From Cephalotrichum gorgonifer (lineage: Eukaryota > Ascomycota > Sordariomycetes > Microascales > Microascaceae), in assembly GCA_900312665.1 (NCBI GenBank), contig ONZQ02000008.1:1553713-1617712 (forward strand): 64,000 nucleotides of DNA, written 5' to 3'. Position numbers and translations under genes: made by a program. A model generated the notes under the pieces. That model ran no database searches. It was given only the letters and a program-made list of their open reading frames with translations, and was not told the origin of the DNA. Below are positions 41,616 through 51,493 of this stretch, in pieces. Position 1 is the stretch's first letter, and each line of letters begins with the position of its first letter.

Positions 41616-43322
41616 CTAGGAGAAGGTAGAAAAAAGTATTTGATCAATGTCAGAGTAATCCAGATTATAAAACTCCCCCGCTAAGCCGTCGAGCCACGTG
41701 GTATCTTCAAGCTGTTGAGAGGGTGGCTCGTTATTAACGGTTGCCTGACGTGGGACGATGGGAAATGATTTGAGTATGTTGTCAAGTTCCGAAGCGCCCT
41801 TCTCCTTCCACCTCTGGTGCAGCCGGATAAGGAGAGAGGCCGTATTGAACGCCTCTCTCGTCGCGTCGGTATCATAAACGGTGGCAATGTTACTCAGGCA
41901 CTGCATGGCATCTTTAAGCTGAGACATTGACGAAAAGTTATCAATGGCGAGGAGCAGACAGACTGTCTGGAACGGCACGTTGGCCATATGGTGCCAGGGA
42001 GACCGGGCGTCCAGGATGGCCTGGGCAGCCTCGATCCCCTTCGAGGTGAGAGCGAGGATCTGGTCTAACATTTTCCCTGCGAAAGAAACGTTCATCGCTT
42101 GCAGTCGACGGCATAGACATAACGCCAGGTTGTACTGGGCGAGGATCGAAGGGGGTACCGAGTGGACCCGCGCCAATACCGCGGTCAATGCTGACTCCAG
42201 GTCAGCTGCCTCGGGAGCCTTCTCCGGATCAAGTTGCTCGGAATACGGGAGCAGTTCCATGATCTCGCAGGTATAGTCCCCTTTTCTCTCAGAGGGCATC
42301 ACCGTGCTCAGGTTGCAGAGGGTGATCCTTGAGCGGCCCATGTCGAACGAGAGCCAGATGTTGAGGTGCTGCGCCACGGCCATCAGCCGTCTTCGAAATT
42401 CCGGCTCGACTTCCTCCCCCCGGGCCGACGCAAGTACGGATTCGTCGGACGGCTCGCAGTGCAGACCGGCGGCCTCGACCATGTGCATGAGTATACAGCT
42501 CGCCATCCAAGCGGCGTGGTGCGTCCCTGCTATTCTGAGGTACACGACTCGGAGTAGCCACGCCGTGACGCTGGTGGTCGAGGGGACGTCGGAGATTGTC
42601 TGCTCCAGTACCGATCGTGCTGACTCCACCAGGTCAAGCTCTACGGTCGTCACCTGTATTTGGGAAAATAAGCACCCGAGGGCGGCTATGCCGCATAAGA
42701 CGGGATCTTGTGGTTGCTGGTGGTGCCCGGCGGCCCATCTACACTTAATGAGCACATGGAGGTCTTCGGCGTCGAGGAAACCATAAATCGGGTGTAGTTT
42801 CTCGAAATATACTGACGAGAGGCTTTCCATATCGGCCTGAGATAGCATTTCCATGATCGGTCGGGAGACTGGAGCTTGCGTCGTCTTCCTCGACCCGAGG
42901 AACGCGTTCCAGGCAAATGTGTGCATCCGAGGCGCATTCTTGGGGTCTAGTCTCAGGGCTAATCGCCTTAGGAAAGCCGATCCCGAGTTTGCTTCCAAAG
43001 ACCGCAGGCTACCGGGCAAAGTTTCCGCCGACGCCGCACGGATACCTGTGGCGACATCCGTGGGATGACGACGGCGCGGGGCATCTAGTTGCGCCGAGGC
43101 GGCAGGGCTAGCAGCTTGGCCGGAAGGTTGGTCCGTCCTCTTCCTTTTCCCCGAGGCCTTTTGATAGATGCAGTCGTACTCAAATCGCACACAGGCTCCG
43201 CATGGCTGGGAGCCGTCGCATTTCCGCTTGAGGTCTCTACAGGGCTCACACGCCAGCTTCGATCGTTTCCGACGCTGCGGGCGGGACACGCGATCGTCTG
43301 CCCCCCCTAGCATTTCACTCAT
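41616..43322 (-). CDS. Zn(II)2Cys6 fungal transcription factor
   Basis: Intronless, 568 aa. The zinc cluster CEPCRDLKRKC and CGACVRFEYDC lies at residues ~25-52, preceded by RRKRSKLA. A Ser/Ala/Pro linker follows, then a fungal-specific TF domain with YFEKLHPIYGFLDAEDLHVL and ILMHMVEAAGLHCEPSDES; the usual RRR-x-x-W segment appears as FRRRLMAVAQHLNIWLSFDM. The acidic Tyr-rich C-terminus (FYNLDYSDIDQILF) looks like an activation segment. It is convergent with the ferroxidase gene, 155 bp away, and upstream of an MFS transporter on the other strand. Whether it controls iron or transport genes is not shown. Confidence 0.93.
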   Translation of the reverse strand: MSEMLGGADDRVSRPQRRKRSKLACEPCRDLKRKCDGSQPCGACVRFEYDCIYQKASGKRKRTDQPSGQAASPAASAQLDAPRRRHPTDVATGIRAASAETLPGSLRSLEANSGSAFLRRLALRLDPKNAPRMHTFAWNAFLGSRKTTQAPVSRPIMEMLSQADMESLSSVYFEKLHPIYGFLDAEDLHVLIKCRWAAGHHQQPQDPVLCGIAALGCLFSQIQVTTVELDLVESARSVLEQTISDVPSTTSVTAWLLRVVYLRIAGTHHAAWMASCILMHMVEAAGLHCEPSDESVLASARGEEVEPEFRRRLMAVAQHLNIWLSFDMGRSRITLCNLSTVMPSERKGDYTCEIMELLPYSEQLDPEKAPEAADLESALTAVLARVHSVPPSILAQYNLALCLCRRLQAMNVSFAGKMLDQILALTSKGIEAAQAILDARSPWHHMANVPFQTVCLLLAIDNFSSMSQLKDAMQCLSNIATVYDTDATREAFNTASLLIRLHQRWKEKGASELDNILKSFPIVPRQATVNNEPPSQQLEDTTWLDGLAGEFYNLDYSDIDQILFSTFS

Positions 43323-44336
43323 ACCTTTGACGTGTGGATGGTTGGTTCCGGCACGACCGGATGGTTAGGAGGTGGAGTGGGATTCCGGATTCCGTAGCCA
43401 GAGATGAGAGGATGCTTCTGGTTTGATGAAGTTGATGTCTGGGTTTTGATTGGCGGCGGCGGGCGAGTTCCAATGAGATGATTCCTAAGTTGGCAGGTGG
43501 ATCCACCCGCCAGTTCGACACGTTCGAGTTCTCGTGACTTTGGGTCATGACTCGTCATAACGATGAATAATCCCACTGTGAGCTCTATGTATACAGGAGT
43601 ACTAAATCTCGATGAGAGGCCAAACCCACTAAGCCCACCCACTCAATCGCTCCATCCACAAGCCAACATCACAGATATAACGACATCTACACCTCAAACA
43701 GCACAAATAGCGTCCATTATGGGGCGCCTGAGTGATTTGCCAAATTGAGCGGTCCATTTGAGGGCCTGATGGGCGAGACGCTTGATGTAAGTGATGAGGT
43801 CACTGAAATCAATGTGCAGCTTTAATTCTCAATTGGGTTGACTTTCATCGAGATTTAGTACTTCTGTGTACATAGAATTTACAGGGGGTGGGGTGTCAAT
43901 GTACTCTGACTTTAGTCATCAAAATTTTCTTAGGTAATGGTGAGGGTACGGATTCAGTCTGGTGTAGGTACATAGCGAGTCCCTAATATTAATAATGTTC
44001 GGCATTAACTACTCCGTATTAGTTTGAGCTTTGACTTGGACTAGCGGAAATTTAGCGGGCCTAGAATTCGACGGCCAGCGGCAAAGACGGGTAAGAAGGA
44101 TAGACCGGTTAGAGCGGAAAAGACCCACGACACTACACGCACTTATAGTATATTTGTATGTAACAACAGAAAAAAAACATTAAAGTATGGCCCTTCTCCC
44201 ATTGATAGAGTCGTCAAACGAAAAGAAAGAAGAAAACACTTTTCTCTATATTATCCAAAATTCACGGGCCAGGCCATCCTACCCGAGCTAAGAGCACATA
44301 TAAATACCGACCCCGACCAAGACCAAGACAGTTACA
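43323..44336. promoter_or_regulatory. Divergent promoter of regulator and MFS gene
   Basis: About 1 kb. A TATAAATA at 44299..44306 is only 31 bp before the start codon of the transporter at 44337, implying a very short 5' leader. No gene seen; small open frames occur at 43563-43748. Confidence 0.5.
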
Positions 44337-45623
44337 ATGAGCCTTGATTCGACTGAAACCTCGGTTGATCTTAAACAGCCACCTCGCGAGGGTGAGGAGG
44401 AGCCTTCCACTGAAAAACCGAGCGAAGTGCCCGATGGTGGCCGCGTTGCATGGGCACACGTCTTGTTCACGCATATCGTCTTCTTCAACACTTGGGGTGT
44501 TGCGAACGGCTTCGGAATCTTCCAGCAGTACTACACCCAGAACCTGACCCAGTCCCCGTCGTCAATCTCGTGGATCGGTAGCATCCAGGTCTTCCTCCTA
44601 TTCTTCATCGGTGTCGCGTCTGGGCGCTTGACCGACGCAGGTCACTTCCGCGCCATATTCGCTTGCGGTGTATTCTTGCAAGTACTCGGGCTTTTCATGA
44701 CGTCTCTCTGCACGTCGTATTGGCAGATATTCCTAGCTCAGGGCGTCTGCGTGGGAGCGGGGAATGGATGCACGTTTTGTCCGGCCCTGGCGGTCCTCTC
44801 TCAGTATTTCAGCAAGCGTCGTGGGTTTGCCGTTGGCCTGGCGGCTGCCGGCGCCGCTTTAGGCGGCCTTGTCTATCCGGTGCTGATTAACTGGCTGATC
44901 TTCTATGATGACATCGGGTTCCCATGGACCTTGCGTATCATGGGCTTCATCATGCTCGCAACCTACCTCCCCTGTCTACTCTGGTACAAGACACGCCTGC
45001 CACCACGGACTAGTGGGCCGTGGATCGATACTTCGGCATTCACCGAACTCCCCTTCATGCTGTTTACAGGGAGCATGTTTCTCAACTTCTGGGGCCTCTA
45101 CTTCGCCTTCTTCTACCTGGGGACGTTCGCTCGCGACCAGATGGGTATCACCGAGCCCATCTATCTATTGATGCTTCTGAACGGAGTGGGCGTCATCGGG
45201 CGGATCGTACCGACTATCGTCGCCGATAAATGCACGGGATTGTCAAATTTGCTGATTCCCGTCAATTTTTCGGCTGCGCTGATGGTGTACTGCTGGGCGG
45301 CCGTTGTCTCCAAAGGGGGTCTATATGCGTTTGCAATAATCTACGGGCTGTTCGCCGCGGCCTTGCAGGCTCTATTCCCGGCCGTGGCAACCACGATGAC
45401 CCCCGATCCGAGCAGGACCGGAACCCGAGTCGGAATGATTCTGGGCCTCGTTAGTTTTGCAAACCTCACTGGGCCGGCCATTTGTGGGGTGTTGATACGG
45501 AATCAGGACGGAAGTTACCTGGCAGCGCAGATGTTTGCCGGTTCGTCGATTCTGCTTGGTGCGATTCTCGCGCTGGGGGCGAGGATTGCGAAAACGGGGT
45601 TAGTTGTGCGAGTCAAGATATAA
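44337..45623 (+). CDS. MFS transporter, monocarboxylate (MCT) type
   Basis: Intronless, 428 aa with twelve predicted spans. A charged N-terminal tail (KQPPREGEEEPSTEKPSE) precedes PDGGRVAWAHVLFTHIVFF, the DGG-x-x-AW signature of fungal monocarboxylate-porter-like proteins. Next come NTWGVANGFGIFQQYY and SSISWIGSIQVFLLF. A central loop with KRRGFAVGLAAAGAALGG and a second half with GVGVIGRIVPTIVADKCTG are typical of the group. Substrates in this branch include monocarboxylates, riboflavin and other small molecules, so the cargo is not assigned. It is divergent from the Zn(II)2Cys6 gene, a common arrangement for a transporter and its regulator. Confidence 0.92.
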   Translation: MSLDSTETSVDLKQPPREGEEEPSTEKPSEVPDGGRVAWAHVLFTHIVFFNTWGVANGFGIFQQYYTQNLTQSPSSISWIGSIQVFLLFFIGVASGRLTDAGHFRAIFACGVFLQVLGLFMTSLCTSYWQIFLAQGVCVGAGNGCTFCPALAVLSQYFSKRRGFAVGLAAAGAALGGLVYPVLINWLIFYDDIGFPWTLRIMGFIMLATYLPCLLWYKTRLPPRTSGPWIDTSAFTELPFMLFTGSMFLNFWGLYFAFFYLGTFARDQMGITEPIYLLMLLNGVGVIGRIVPTIVADKCTGLSNLLIPVNFSAALMVYCWAAVVSKGGLYAFAIIYGLFAAALQALFPAVATTMTPDPSRTGTRVGMILGLVSFANLTGPAICGVLIRNQDGSYLAAQMFAGSSILLGAILALGARIAKTGLVVRVKI

Positions 45624-46095
45624 AGTTTCTAATTGTTAAATGGGCCTATTCTGGTGTTTGACTTTGGAGGTGTCTATATATCACCTGTTTCCTTTCGCGT
45701 TTGGGTATTAGAAATAAGTATACCGGAGGATTCTCATGGCAGCACTAGACGATCAGTACTAAGATTAGATAAATTAGAGCGATGATTCCTTATAATGAGA
45801 TTATAGGGTCTACAATTGAAAGAGGGATTACAAGGAACTTTTGTTTGAACGCCTGCGACCTGACTATTCCGTTAGTTATCTTTTTACAGGCACTTTTTGG
45901 GGCCAAGAAGTAGAAAAAGGCCCAGTTGTAGATATATATTTGCTGTTCCGCGCTAGGCTGTCCATCTCCTCTTGTCATTCCTACTCCCGGCGGGCCCAAC
46001 AGCGGCAGCGTGCTAGCGGCTTCTGCTTCACATGGTCCTAATTCCCGTACAGAACCGCTGGACAGCCCGCGAACATCCTGGAACTACGCAGCACT
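45624..46095. other. AT-rich convergent intergenic region
   Basis: Contains the 3' ends of two convergent genes. No gene seen. Confidence 0.5.
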
Positions 46096-47064
46096 CTATC
46101 GCCGCAGGGTCAACAGACCAGGGCGGTAAGGCAGCTTGTTGTAGTCGCCACCAGAGTTGGGAGCCTTGCCCTGATAGAGGAGCTGCAGATTGCACGGGTC
46201 AATTGTCATCGTCTGGTCGGCGTTGACGCGAATCAGGTCGCCGTGGCTGATGTCGTTGGTCCAGGTGGCGCCGCTGTTTGCCTTGCCGGCGAAGGGCCGG
46301 CTTTCCGTCGCGGCCTGCGGCGTCCACTGGCCGCCCAGATCAGTGGCAGTGAAGGAGCGGAAGTAGCGCCCGTTTGCTCCGATTGCCTCGACAATCATGA
46401 GGTACTGCTGCTGGCCCTGGACCTTGTACACCTGGACTGCCTCGAACAAGTTGTTCGTCGTGTCGCTCATGATGATCGTCGAGGACGAGCCGAAGCTGCC
46501 CGGGAAGTTCCCGATAGGCATGCTGGCTCGGTAAATCTTGCCGTTATCACCTGCGAAGAACAGGTACATGTTTTTGTCGTCGCCGATGACCGTCTGGTCG
46601 ATGACGCCGGTGCTAGAGCCGGAGATGGATCCGGTGAAGAGCGGCTGCGGCGAGGACCAACCGTTCGCATCGGTGGGGTTCTTCGACGTCTTGTAGGAGA
46701 ACGCGGTTGGGCCCCATTGGTAGGCGAGGATCCAGACGTCCTTGGGGGCGAAGTAGAAGAGCGTGGGCGCCACGGTGCCCTGGTTCATCCCGTTTTGGCT
46801 CACCGAGCCCATCTCGGACCAGTTGGAGAAGAGGCCAAAGTTCAGCGAGCCCCAGTTAGTTCCCGTGTCGTGGTACGTCGCGTACACGAGGTGCTTGCCC
46901 TGGTAGGGGGCGTAGGTGAAGTCCTTGAGTGAGACCCAGCCCGACTTCGGATTCGCCAGTTGGCCGGAATCTGACCAACTGTAAGTCGACGGAAGGCTGC
47001 ATTGCGCGAGGGCAACGCCCGCCGAGGCTAGAAGCGCAAGCCAGGTTGACTTGAGAAGTGTCAT
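46096..47064 (-). CDS. GH62 alpha-L-arabinofuranosidase, secreted
   Basis: Intronless, 322 aa from the Met at 47064, which begins a clean signal peptide (MTLLKSTWLALLASAGVALA). The frame is open 18 codons further upstream, but that would bury the signal. GH62 landmarks occur in order: PSTYSWSDSGQLANPKSGWV, SLKDFT (catalytic Asp), MNQGTVAPTLFYFAPKDVWI, WGPTAFSYKTSKNPT, TGVIDQTVIGDDKNMYLFFA, LFEAVQVYKV (catalytic Glu), and a C-terminal SHGDLIRVNADQTMTIDPCN. Length is right for a single-domain enzyme with no carbohydrate-binding module. It removes arabinose side chains from arabinoxylan. Several XlnR-type hexamers lie in the promoter. Confidence 0.95.
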   Translation of the reverse strand: MTLLKSTWLALLASAGVALAQCSLPSTYSWSDSGQLANPKSGWVSLKDFTYAPYQGKHLVYATYHDTGTNWGSLNFGLFSNWSEMGSVSQNGMNQGTVAPTLFYFAPKDVWILAYQWGPTAFSYKTSKNPTDANGWSSPQPLFTGSISGSSTGVIDQTVIGDDKNMYLFFAGDNGKIYRASMPIGNFPGSFGSSSTIIMSDTTNNLFEAVQVYKVQGQQQYLMIVEAIGANGRYFRSFTATDLGGQWTPQAATESRPFAGKANSGATWTNDISHGDLIRVNADQTMTIDPCNLQLLYQGKAPNSGGDYNKLPYRPGLLTLRR

Positions 47065-47353
47065 GGTGAATGTTTCTCCTCTCGAGGGCAGGTGGAATAG
47101 AAGTGGAACAATAACCAATCTGACTCTATTGAGACGGACAGCCGCCGATCTTATATCTTTGGCAGCATGGTTTCTCGGCCACCTACTTAATACGATTTAG
47201 CGATATGATTATACGAATCTAGCTTTAACTGCCGTGAAAGGGTCCGTCCCCGCATTTATGCGTAGCATTACTACAACCAGGTTTGAGACCATGAATGGTT
47301 GGTGGGAATTCCGGGCGTCCGGAAATCGCTATTCCGCCTGTTGTTTCTATAAC

Positions 47354-47513
47354 GGCTAATATGAGCCATAAACTTTAGCGCAATGCGCACCAATAGGGCG
47401 CCCAGGAAACTCCGTTTCCACTACGCACCAATAACCACGATAGCCTCCCTCGGGTTGGCTAGGTGGAAAAGGAAAAGATGTGTAATATAGAGTGCTCTGC
47501 ATCCCTTCTAGCC
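47354..47513. promoter_or_regulatory. Three XlnR-type GGCTAR hexamers
   Basis: GGCTAA at 47354..47359 and GGCTAG at 47457..47462 on the plus strand, and CTAGCC (GGCTAG on minus) at 47508..47513. All lie within 450 bp upstream of the GH62 start. The XlnR/Xyr1 xylanolytic activator recognises GGCTAR. A GATATAAG on the minus strand near 47150 may be the TATA element. Function is inferred. Confidence 0.4.
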
Positions 47514-47867
47514 TCACCAACCATTGACTACGGAGAAATATGCTAAACCCACTCTTCGACTACCGTCATGAACCAGGTAAACGATTTGCGGCAATCGTGG
47601 ACCTGCATACGGAGTAGATCAAGATTACAGGGATGTTGATCATCTGACCGATCCGTCGAGAGCAGTACCACAACTGTTCGAAATGAGGATCGCCGCGAGG
47701 CGCACCAATAATCCGTCCCGGCCCCCTTGCCTGTGAATACCGGCTCTGTCGACGTAGCGAATCGTCAGAATGAGCTGGTTAACAAAGCTCACCTGTCGGT
47801 ATTATAGACCGGAAAATGTTCTGTAACTCTATCGGAGTCGTCAATCTTTTGACCAAGAGCAGCCGGA

Positions 47868-47968
47868 AGGCCGAGGTTAAGGCTGGTAAAGGTCCCCAGC
47901 ATATCCGTGCCAATAGGCCGGGGTTAAGGTGTAAGACTGGTGAAAGTCCCGAGTATATCCATGCCAAT
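47868..47968 (+). repeat. Tandem duplication of about 50 bp
   Basis: Copy 1 (47868..47914) and copy 2 (47915..47968) both run from AGGCCGRGGTTAA to ATATCCRTGCCAAT. Differences are one 6-7 nt insertion and mostly A/G or C/T changes. Confidence 0.75.
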
Positions 47969-48040
47969 CGTTCAAGACATCAACCTAGATACTAGACGGA
48001 AGTTAGAGGGAGCTGGCAGACAGTTAGTTGGTGGTCCATC

Positions 48041-48092
48041 TTTGCCAAGAGCCGTATGTTAAAATCCTTGCCAAGAGTCGCATGTTAAACCA
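48041..48092 (+). repeat. Tandem duplication of 26 bp
   Basis: TTGCCAAGAGCCGTATGTTAA and TTGCCAAGAGTCGCATGTTAA occur back to back (48041..48066 and 48067..48092); internal differences are C/T transitions. It is about 70 bp from the previous tandem pair. Confidence 0.75.
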
Positions 48093-48319
48093 TGCTGGAC
48101 GGCTTATACATGTATACCGCGTGGTGAGGTGCCTCAGGCGAAAACCCAGACCTCACATCACCCCGCATTATAGGTATTATTTCCTGTCCTGCGGGTTTCC
48201 ACGGGATTCTATACTCGAATAATTATTCCCGGCACCTGGATCTTTACACCCGGAGATTCAAACTGCTCTTACGAATTTTGCCTGGTGACAAAAGACCTTA
48301 AACCCACCTCAATCTGGCC

Positions 48320-48724
48320 ATGTTCAACAGCAAGAAATCAATATCCTTGAAAACCGAACTTTCGAACCTTGCCAAACTATCCAACGTCCAAGGCGGTCTT
48401 CCCCCCATCCTGAGAGCGCTACCAGCTGTTGCCATCCTCGCCGGAGAAGGTGTCGCGAAAGCTACAGGCGGCCGCAATGTAACCGAAGAGCGGATCCTTG
48501 GGCCTGAGGAAGCAATCCTACTGGGGGACCCTCCGAAGCACGTATCCATCACAACAACGGGGGATGTGGCGAGACCGGGGGTGGCAATGATGTGCCTAAG
48601 GTGCATCGAAAGCCTAGAAAAGCCTAGAGGAGCGGGTGATTCGACATATCGGCGCAACAACGGGATTGGTGCAAGATATATGACTGAACGGCCGACTAGG
48701 GTGTGGAGGGCTGAAGATGAGTGA
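48320..48724 (+). CDS. Possible small hypothetical protein
   Basis: A 134-codon frame starting MFNSKKSISLKTELSNLAKL with a mildly hydrophobic segment PPILRALPAVAILAGEG and a conserved-looking GPEEAILLGDPPKH. No family recognised, no intron seen. An equally long frame exists on the opposite strand (48298..48780), so coding here is not secure; I slightly prefer plus because its composition is more protein-like. Confidence 0.3.
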   Translation: MFNSKKSISLKTELSNLAKLSNVQGGLPPILRALPAVAILAGEGVAKATGGRNVTEERILGPEEAILLGDPPKHVSITTTGDVARPGVAMMCLRCIESLEKPRGAGDSTYRRNNGIGARYMTERPTRVWRAEDE

Positions 48725-49209
48725 TAGAGCCGGTTCTGGTTGGTAGGAGTGCGTTCTGGCTTGTAGGAGATTGCGCCCACATGGGCTTGTACAACATATC
48801 ATATTCTCCCTTCCATAACTATGTATTATATTCTCCACTCCGGAGTATTTATCTTCTAATATCAATACAATCCAATGCAATATCAATCCCGGCGTGAACC
48901 ATGCGCTATGCGCTAGCCCCAAGGAGAAACCCCCTCTTCCCCTGCTCAAGATGGTCCAGACGCACTCACTCCTTTCTTAGGAGCTACTAGTCCGGTTTTA
49001 TGCCTTATGCAAGCTTTACAAAGGTTTATTTAAGGTCCCAAGTAGAATAAGGAGATAAGGAGTCAAAACCACCTCGCGCCCCCGTAAAATACTCATAAAT
49101 ATTGTTAAGAAACCCCTAGCCTCGAGAGACTTAGTTAGATACAAAGAATACAGGAATGCTTCGGAAATGCCCCGACATAAACTAGTTTCGGCCCATTACA
49201 CCCGTAGTA
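48725..49209. other. AT-rich intergenic region, no gene seen
   Basis: Contains short A/T-rich segments downstream of the HET gene. No supported feature. Confidence 0.4.
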
Positions 49210-50937
49210 CTATGTCAGTCGACGTGCTCGACCTCGTTGTTTTCCAATACTCCTACTTGGTAGGTCAAACGCTCGCTCTTGGTTCCTAGCCCCCTTCTTC
49301 AGGTCAAGGCAAAACACGGTCTCACCGTCAACCACGTCCGTCTCAAATGACAACTCCACGTCCGCATGGACAAGCTTCTGCAAGATCAATCCAGCCCTTT
49401 TCAGGTTCTTCAAGTCCCACAGGGCTGTTGACTTATCAGGTATCAGGTGCGAATCTTCAACCATGTCGAGAAAAGACGCCCAGGGTTCTTTCTTGTCTAT
49501 CCCCACAATCAACAAGATAGTATTGAAGGGCTCCCCGCCAAATGTGATTACTCCGGTAAAGTCCCCCCCTTTCCCTGTTAGGAAGAGGCCTCGAGACTTG
49601 TCCCACTGGTCGCTTGGGTGTACCCACGTACACCTAGCTATATTATTGCCCAGAGGAGCGTCAAAGGTGCCGCCGCTGAGGGAGACGTTACTCGTGAAGG
49701 CGAACCCTGTTCGCAGATGGATTCCGTGCTTGTGGACAGCGGCGAGGGAATCTGAGAGTGAGGGTGACACCAATTTGCTTATGTACAGAGGCGCCTGATG
49801 TATCCAAGATCCGGGCGCCCCAGCATTCTTCCATTCCGCTCCCTGGGTAGTCTGTTTTAGTAGCAGCGACGGACTGGCTCGCGCATATAGCCCGGCACCG
49901 TGCTGGTGAAGCAGGATAGCTACAGGCTTTCCGCCAACCTTACATTTCAACGGAAATATAGGCGTGCCGTCCGCATCCCACAGACTCCCGTGTATTCGGA
50001 TTCCCTTGTTCGTGATGGAGAATTCGCCGTCGAACCTCGAGTCGGCGCCGTGATCAGCCTCGCCCGCCTCACTGAACTCGAGCGGGGAGGATGCGAGTAC
50101 TCCGCGGAACGCCTGGCCGTCTGGCTTCGCCTGCCAGGCGAATATGCTCGTGTCGTTGGACTCGCGCATAATCTCTTCCTGCAGGCGGATGAAGGCCCGT
50201 TTCCCCTCGCCATACAGCATGGGCATGTTGACGTCAAAAATGCCTAGGAGGCAGTAGGCCATGTCCTCAATTCTGGTGGTGACCCGGAATGCAGCCCACG
50301 CCATGCGGCGCGCGACGGGGAGCGAGGCGATATCGGTTTGGCCCCGGAGGACGGGTTCCTCGATACGCGTGATGACCGAAAGAGCTGATGCGAGGGAGGC
50401 TTTTGTGCCCCGGAAGGTCCAGGCCACGTCGTAGAAACGCACGGTCTTTGGGGCGATGAGTTCCTGTAGGGTCCAGCCGCGCGTAAACCAGCGGCTGCGG
50501 GAAAATTCTACGGAAGGTTTCAGAGCTTTCGACTTGTTCGTCGCCGACGAGGCGGATTCTCCCGTGAAAGACGCATCTTCGCCATCGACGACGGGGTTCT
50601 CGGGCAAGAGATCGTTAATGTATGCGTAACACACGATCGAGCGCCTGTACCATTCGTACATGGAATTAATGGCTTCGGTAAGCTCGGCGCTGCTCGTCTT
50701 GTCGATGCAGCAGGTATCTACCCAGACGTGGGTCAGGCCGTCGCTCAGGGCTTGGCGAGCTGCGAATTCAATCTTGCGGAAGCCGGTGCGATTGGAGAGG
50801 CCATGGCCCGGGGATGAGTGATCTTGCAGGGTGACTTCATCTTCGCCCCAAGTGTGGGAGAGGATGGCGTAGTGAGGGGCATGTTCTTGGTCGATGAACG
50901 ACTCAATCTGGTGGTTGGATGCATTTATAAGACGCAT
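49210..50937 (-). CDS. HET-domain (heterokaryon incompatibility) protein, intact
   Basis: Intronless, 575 aa from the Met at 50937 (MRLINASNHQIESFIDQ), the usual start of HET-E/HET-D type proteins; the frame extends six codons further. The HET motifs are complete: HYAILSHTWGEDEVTLQD, THVWVDTCCIDKTSSAELTEAINSMY, WFTRGWTLQELIAPKTVRFYD and MAYCLLGIFDVNMPMLYGEG, followed by FIRLQEEIMRESNDTSIFAW. The C-terminal half has strands but no NACHT, WD40 or ankyrin repeats, so this is the short form. HET domains mediate non-self recognition and cell death after hyphal fusion; the partner is unknown. It contrasts with the frame-broken HET gene at 16631, which is a different, divergent subfamily. Confidence 0.93.
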   Translation of the reverse strand: MRLINASNHQIESFIDQEHAPHYAILSHTWGEDEVTLQDHSSPGHGLSNRTGFRKIEFAARQALSDGLTHVWVDTCCIDKTSSAELTEAINSMYEWYRRSIVCYAYINDLLPENPVVDGEDASFTGESASSATNKSKALKPSVEFSRSRWFTRGWTLQELIAPKTVRFYDVAWTFRGTKASLASALSVITRIEEPVLRGQTDIASLPVARRMAWAAFRVTTRIEDMAYCLLGIFDVNMPMLYGEGKRAFIRLQEEIMRESNDTSIFAWQAKPDGQAFRGVLASSPLEFSEAGEADHGADSRFDGEFSITNKGIRIHGSLWDADGTPIFPLKCKVGGKPVAILLHQHGAGLYARASPSLLLKQTTQGAEWKNAGAPGSWIHQAPLYISKLVSPSLSDSLAAVHKHGIHLRTGFAFTSNVSLSGGTFDAPLGNNIARCTWVHPSDQWDKSRGLFLTGKGGDFTGVITFGGEPFNTILLIVGIDKKEPWASFLDMVEDSHLIPDKSTALWDLKNLKRAGLILQKLVHADVELSFETDVVDGETVFCLDLKKGARNQERAFDLPSRSIGKQRGRARRLT

Positions 50938-51493
50938 TGTAAACAGTGGCCTCACTCAGAGTCTTCAGTATAGATGATGTTCCGAGCCCTCGCGGGGCGG
51001 AGGGAGAGGCATAGAGCCAAGCTATTCCTAGCCGTTTTGGAACTTGACACCTAGAGATGTGTGCGGCGGAAGAATATTAGCCCGCTCTTACATTAATTGC
51101 CCCGCCATTCTTCACAATGTAACACTGGTCTGCAGGGCACCAACCTCCGAAGTTGTCGTGGCATGACTTAGAACACATCATGACCGGTATGTAAGAAGTG
51201 AAAGTCGGGGAATCCCAAGAAAAGCTGATCTAGGGGAAACGTATTGAATTTCTGGAAGATAGACTGGGCTAGCCTCAACTTAGGGGCCTCGTTCAGCATT
51301 CTACTGTTATCGCAGGTGCACCAATGACGCCAGCGAGGAATACTCCATCGTCTATCTCTTAATACAACCTCCATGCCGTCTACAGTGGCCCCATGAAGCC
51401 GCTCACACAACTATCCAAAAACTAGATACAAATGTCTCAAGACAGGATACAGACTCCCATCTCTATACATCTCAATCAGTTCCCACTGCCAAC
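50938..51493. other. Intergenic, no gene seen
   Basis: Promoter of the HET gene and 3' region of the next minus-strand gene. An 80-codon frame at 51168-51410 has no recognisable features. Confidence 0.4.

Noticed and set aside
48298..48780. 160-codon minus-strand frame opposite the small hypothetical gene
   Set aside because: Ser/Pro/Arg-rich shadow-like composition; the plus-strand frame looks slightly more plausible, though neither is secure.
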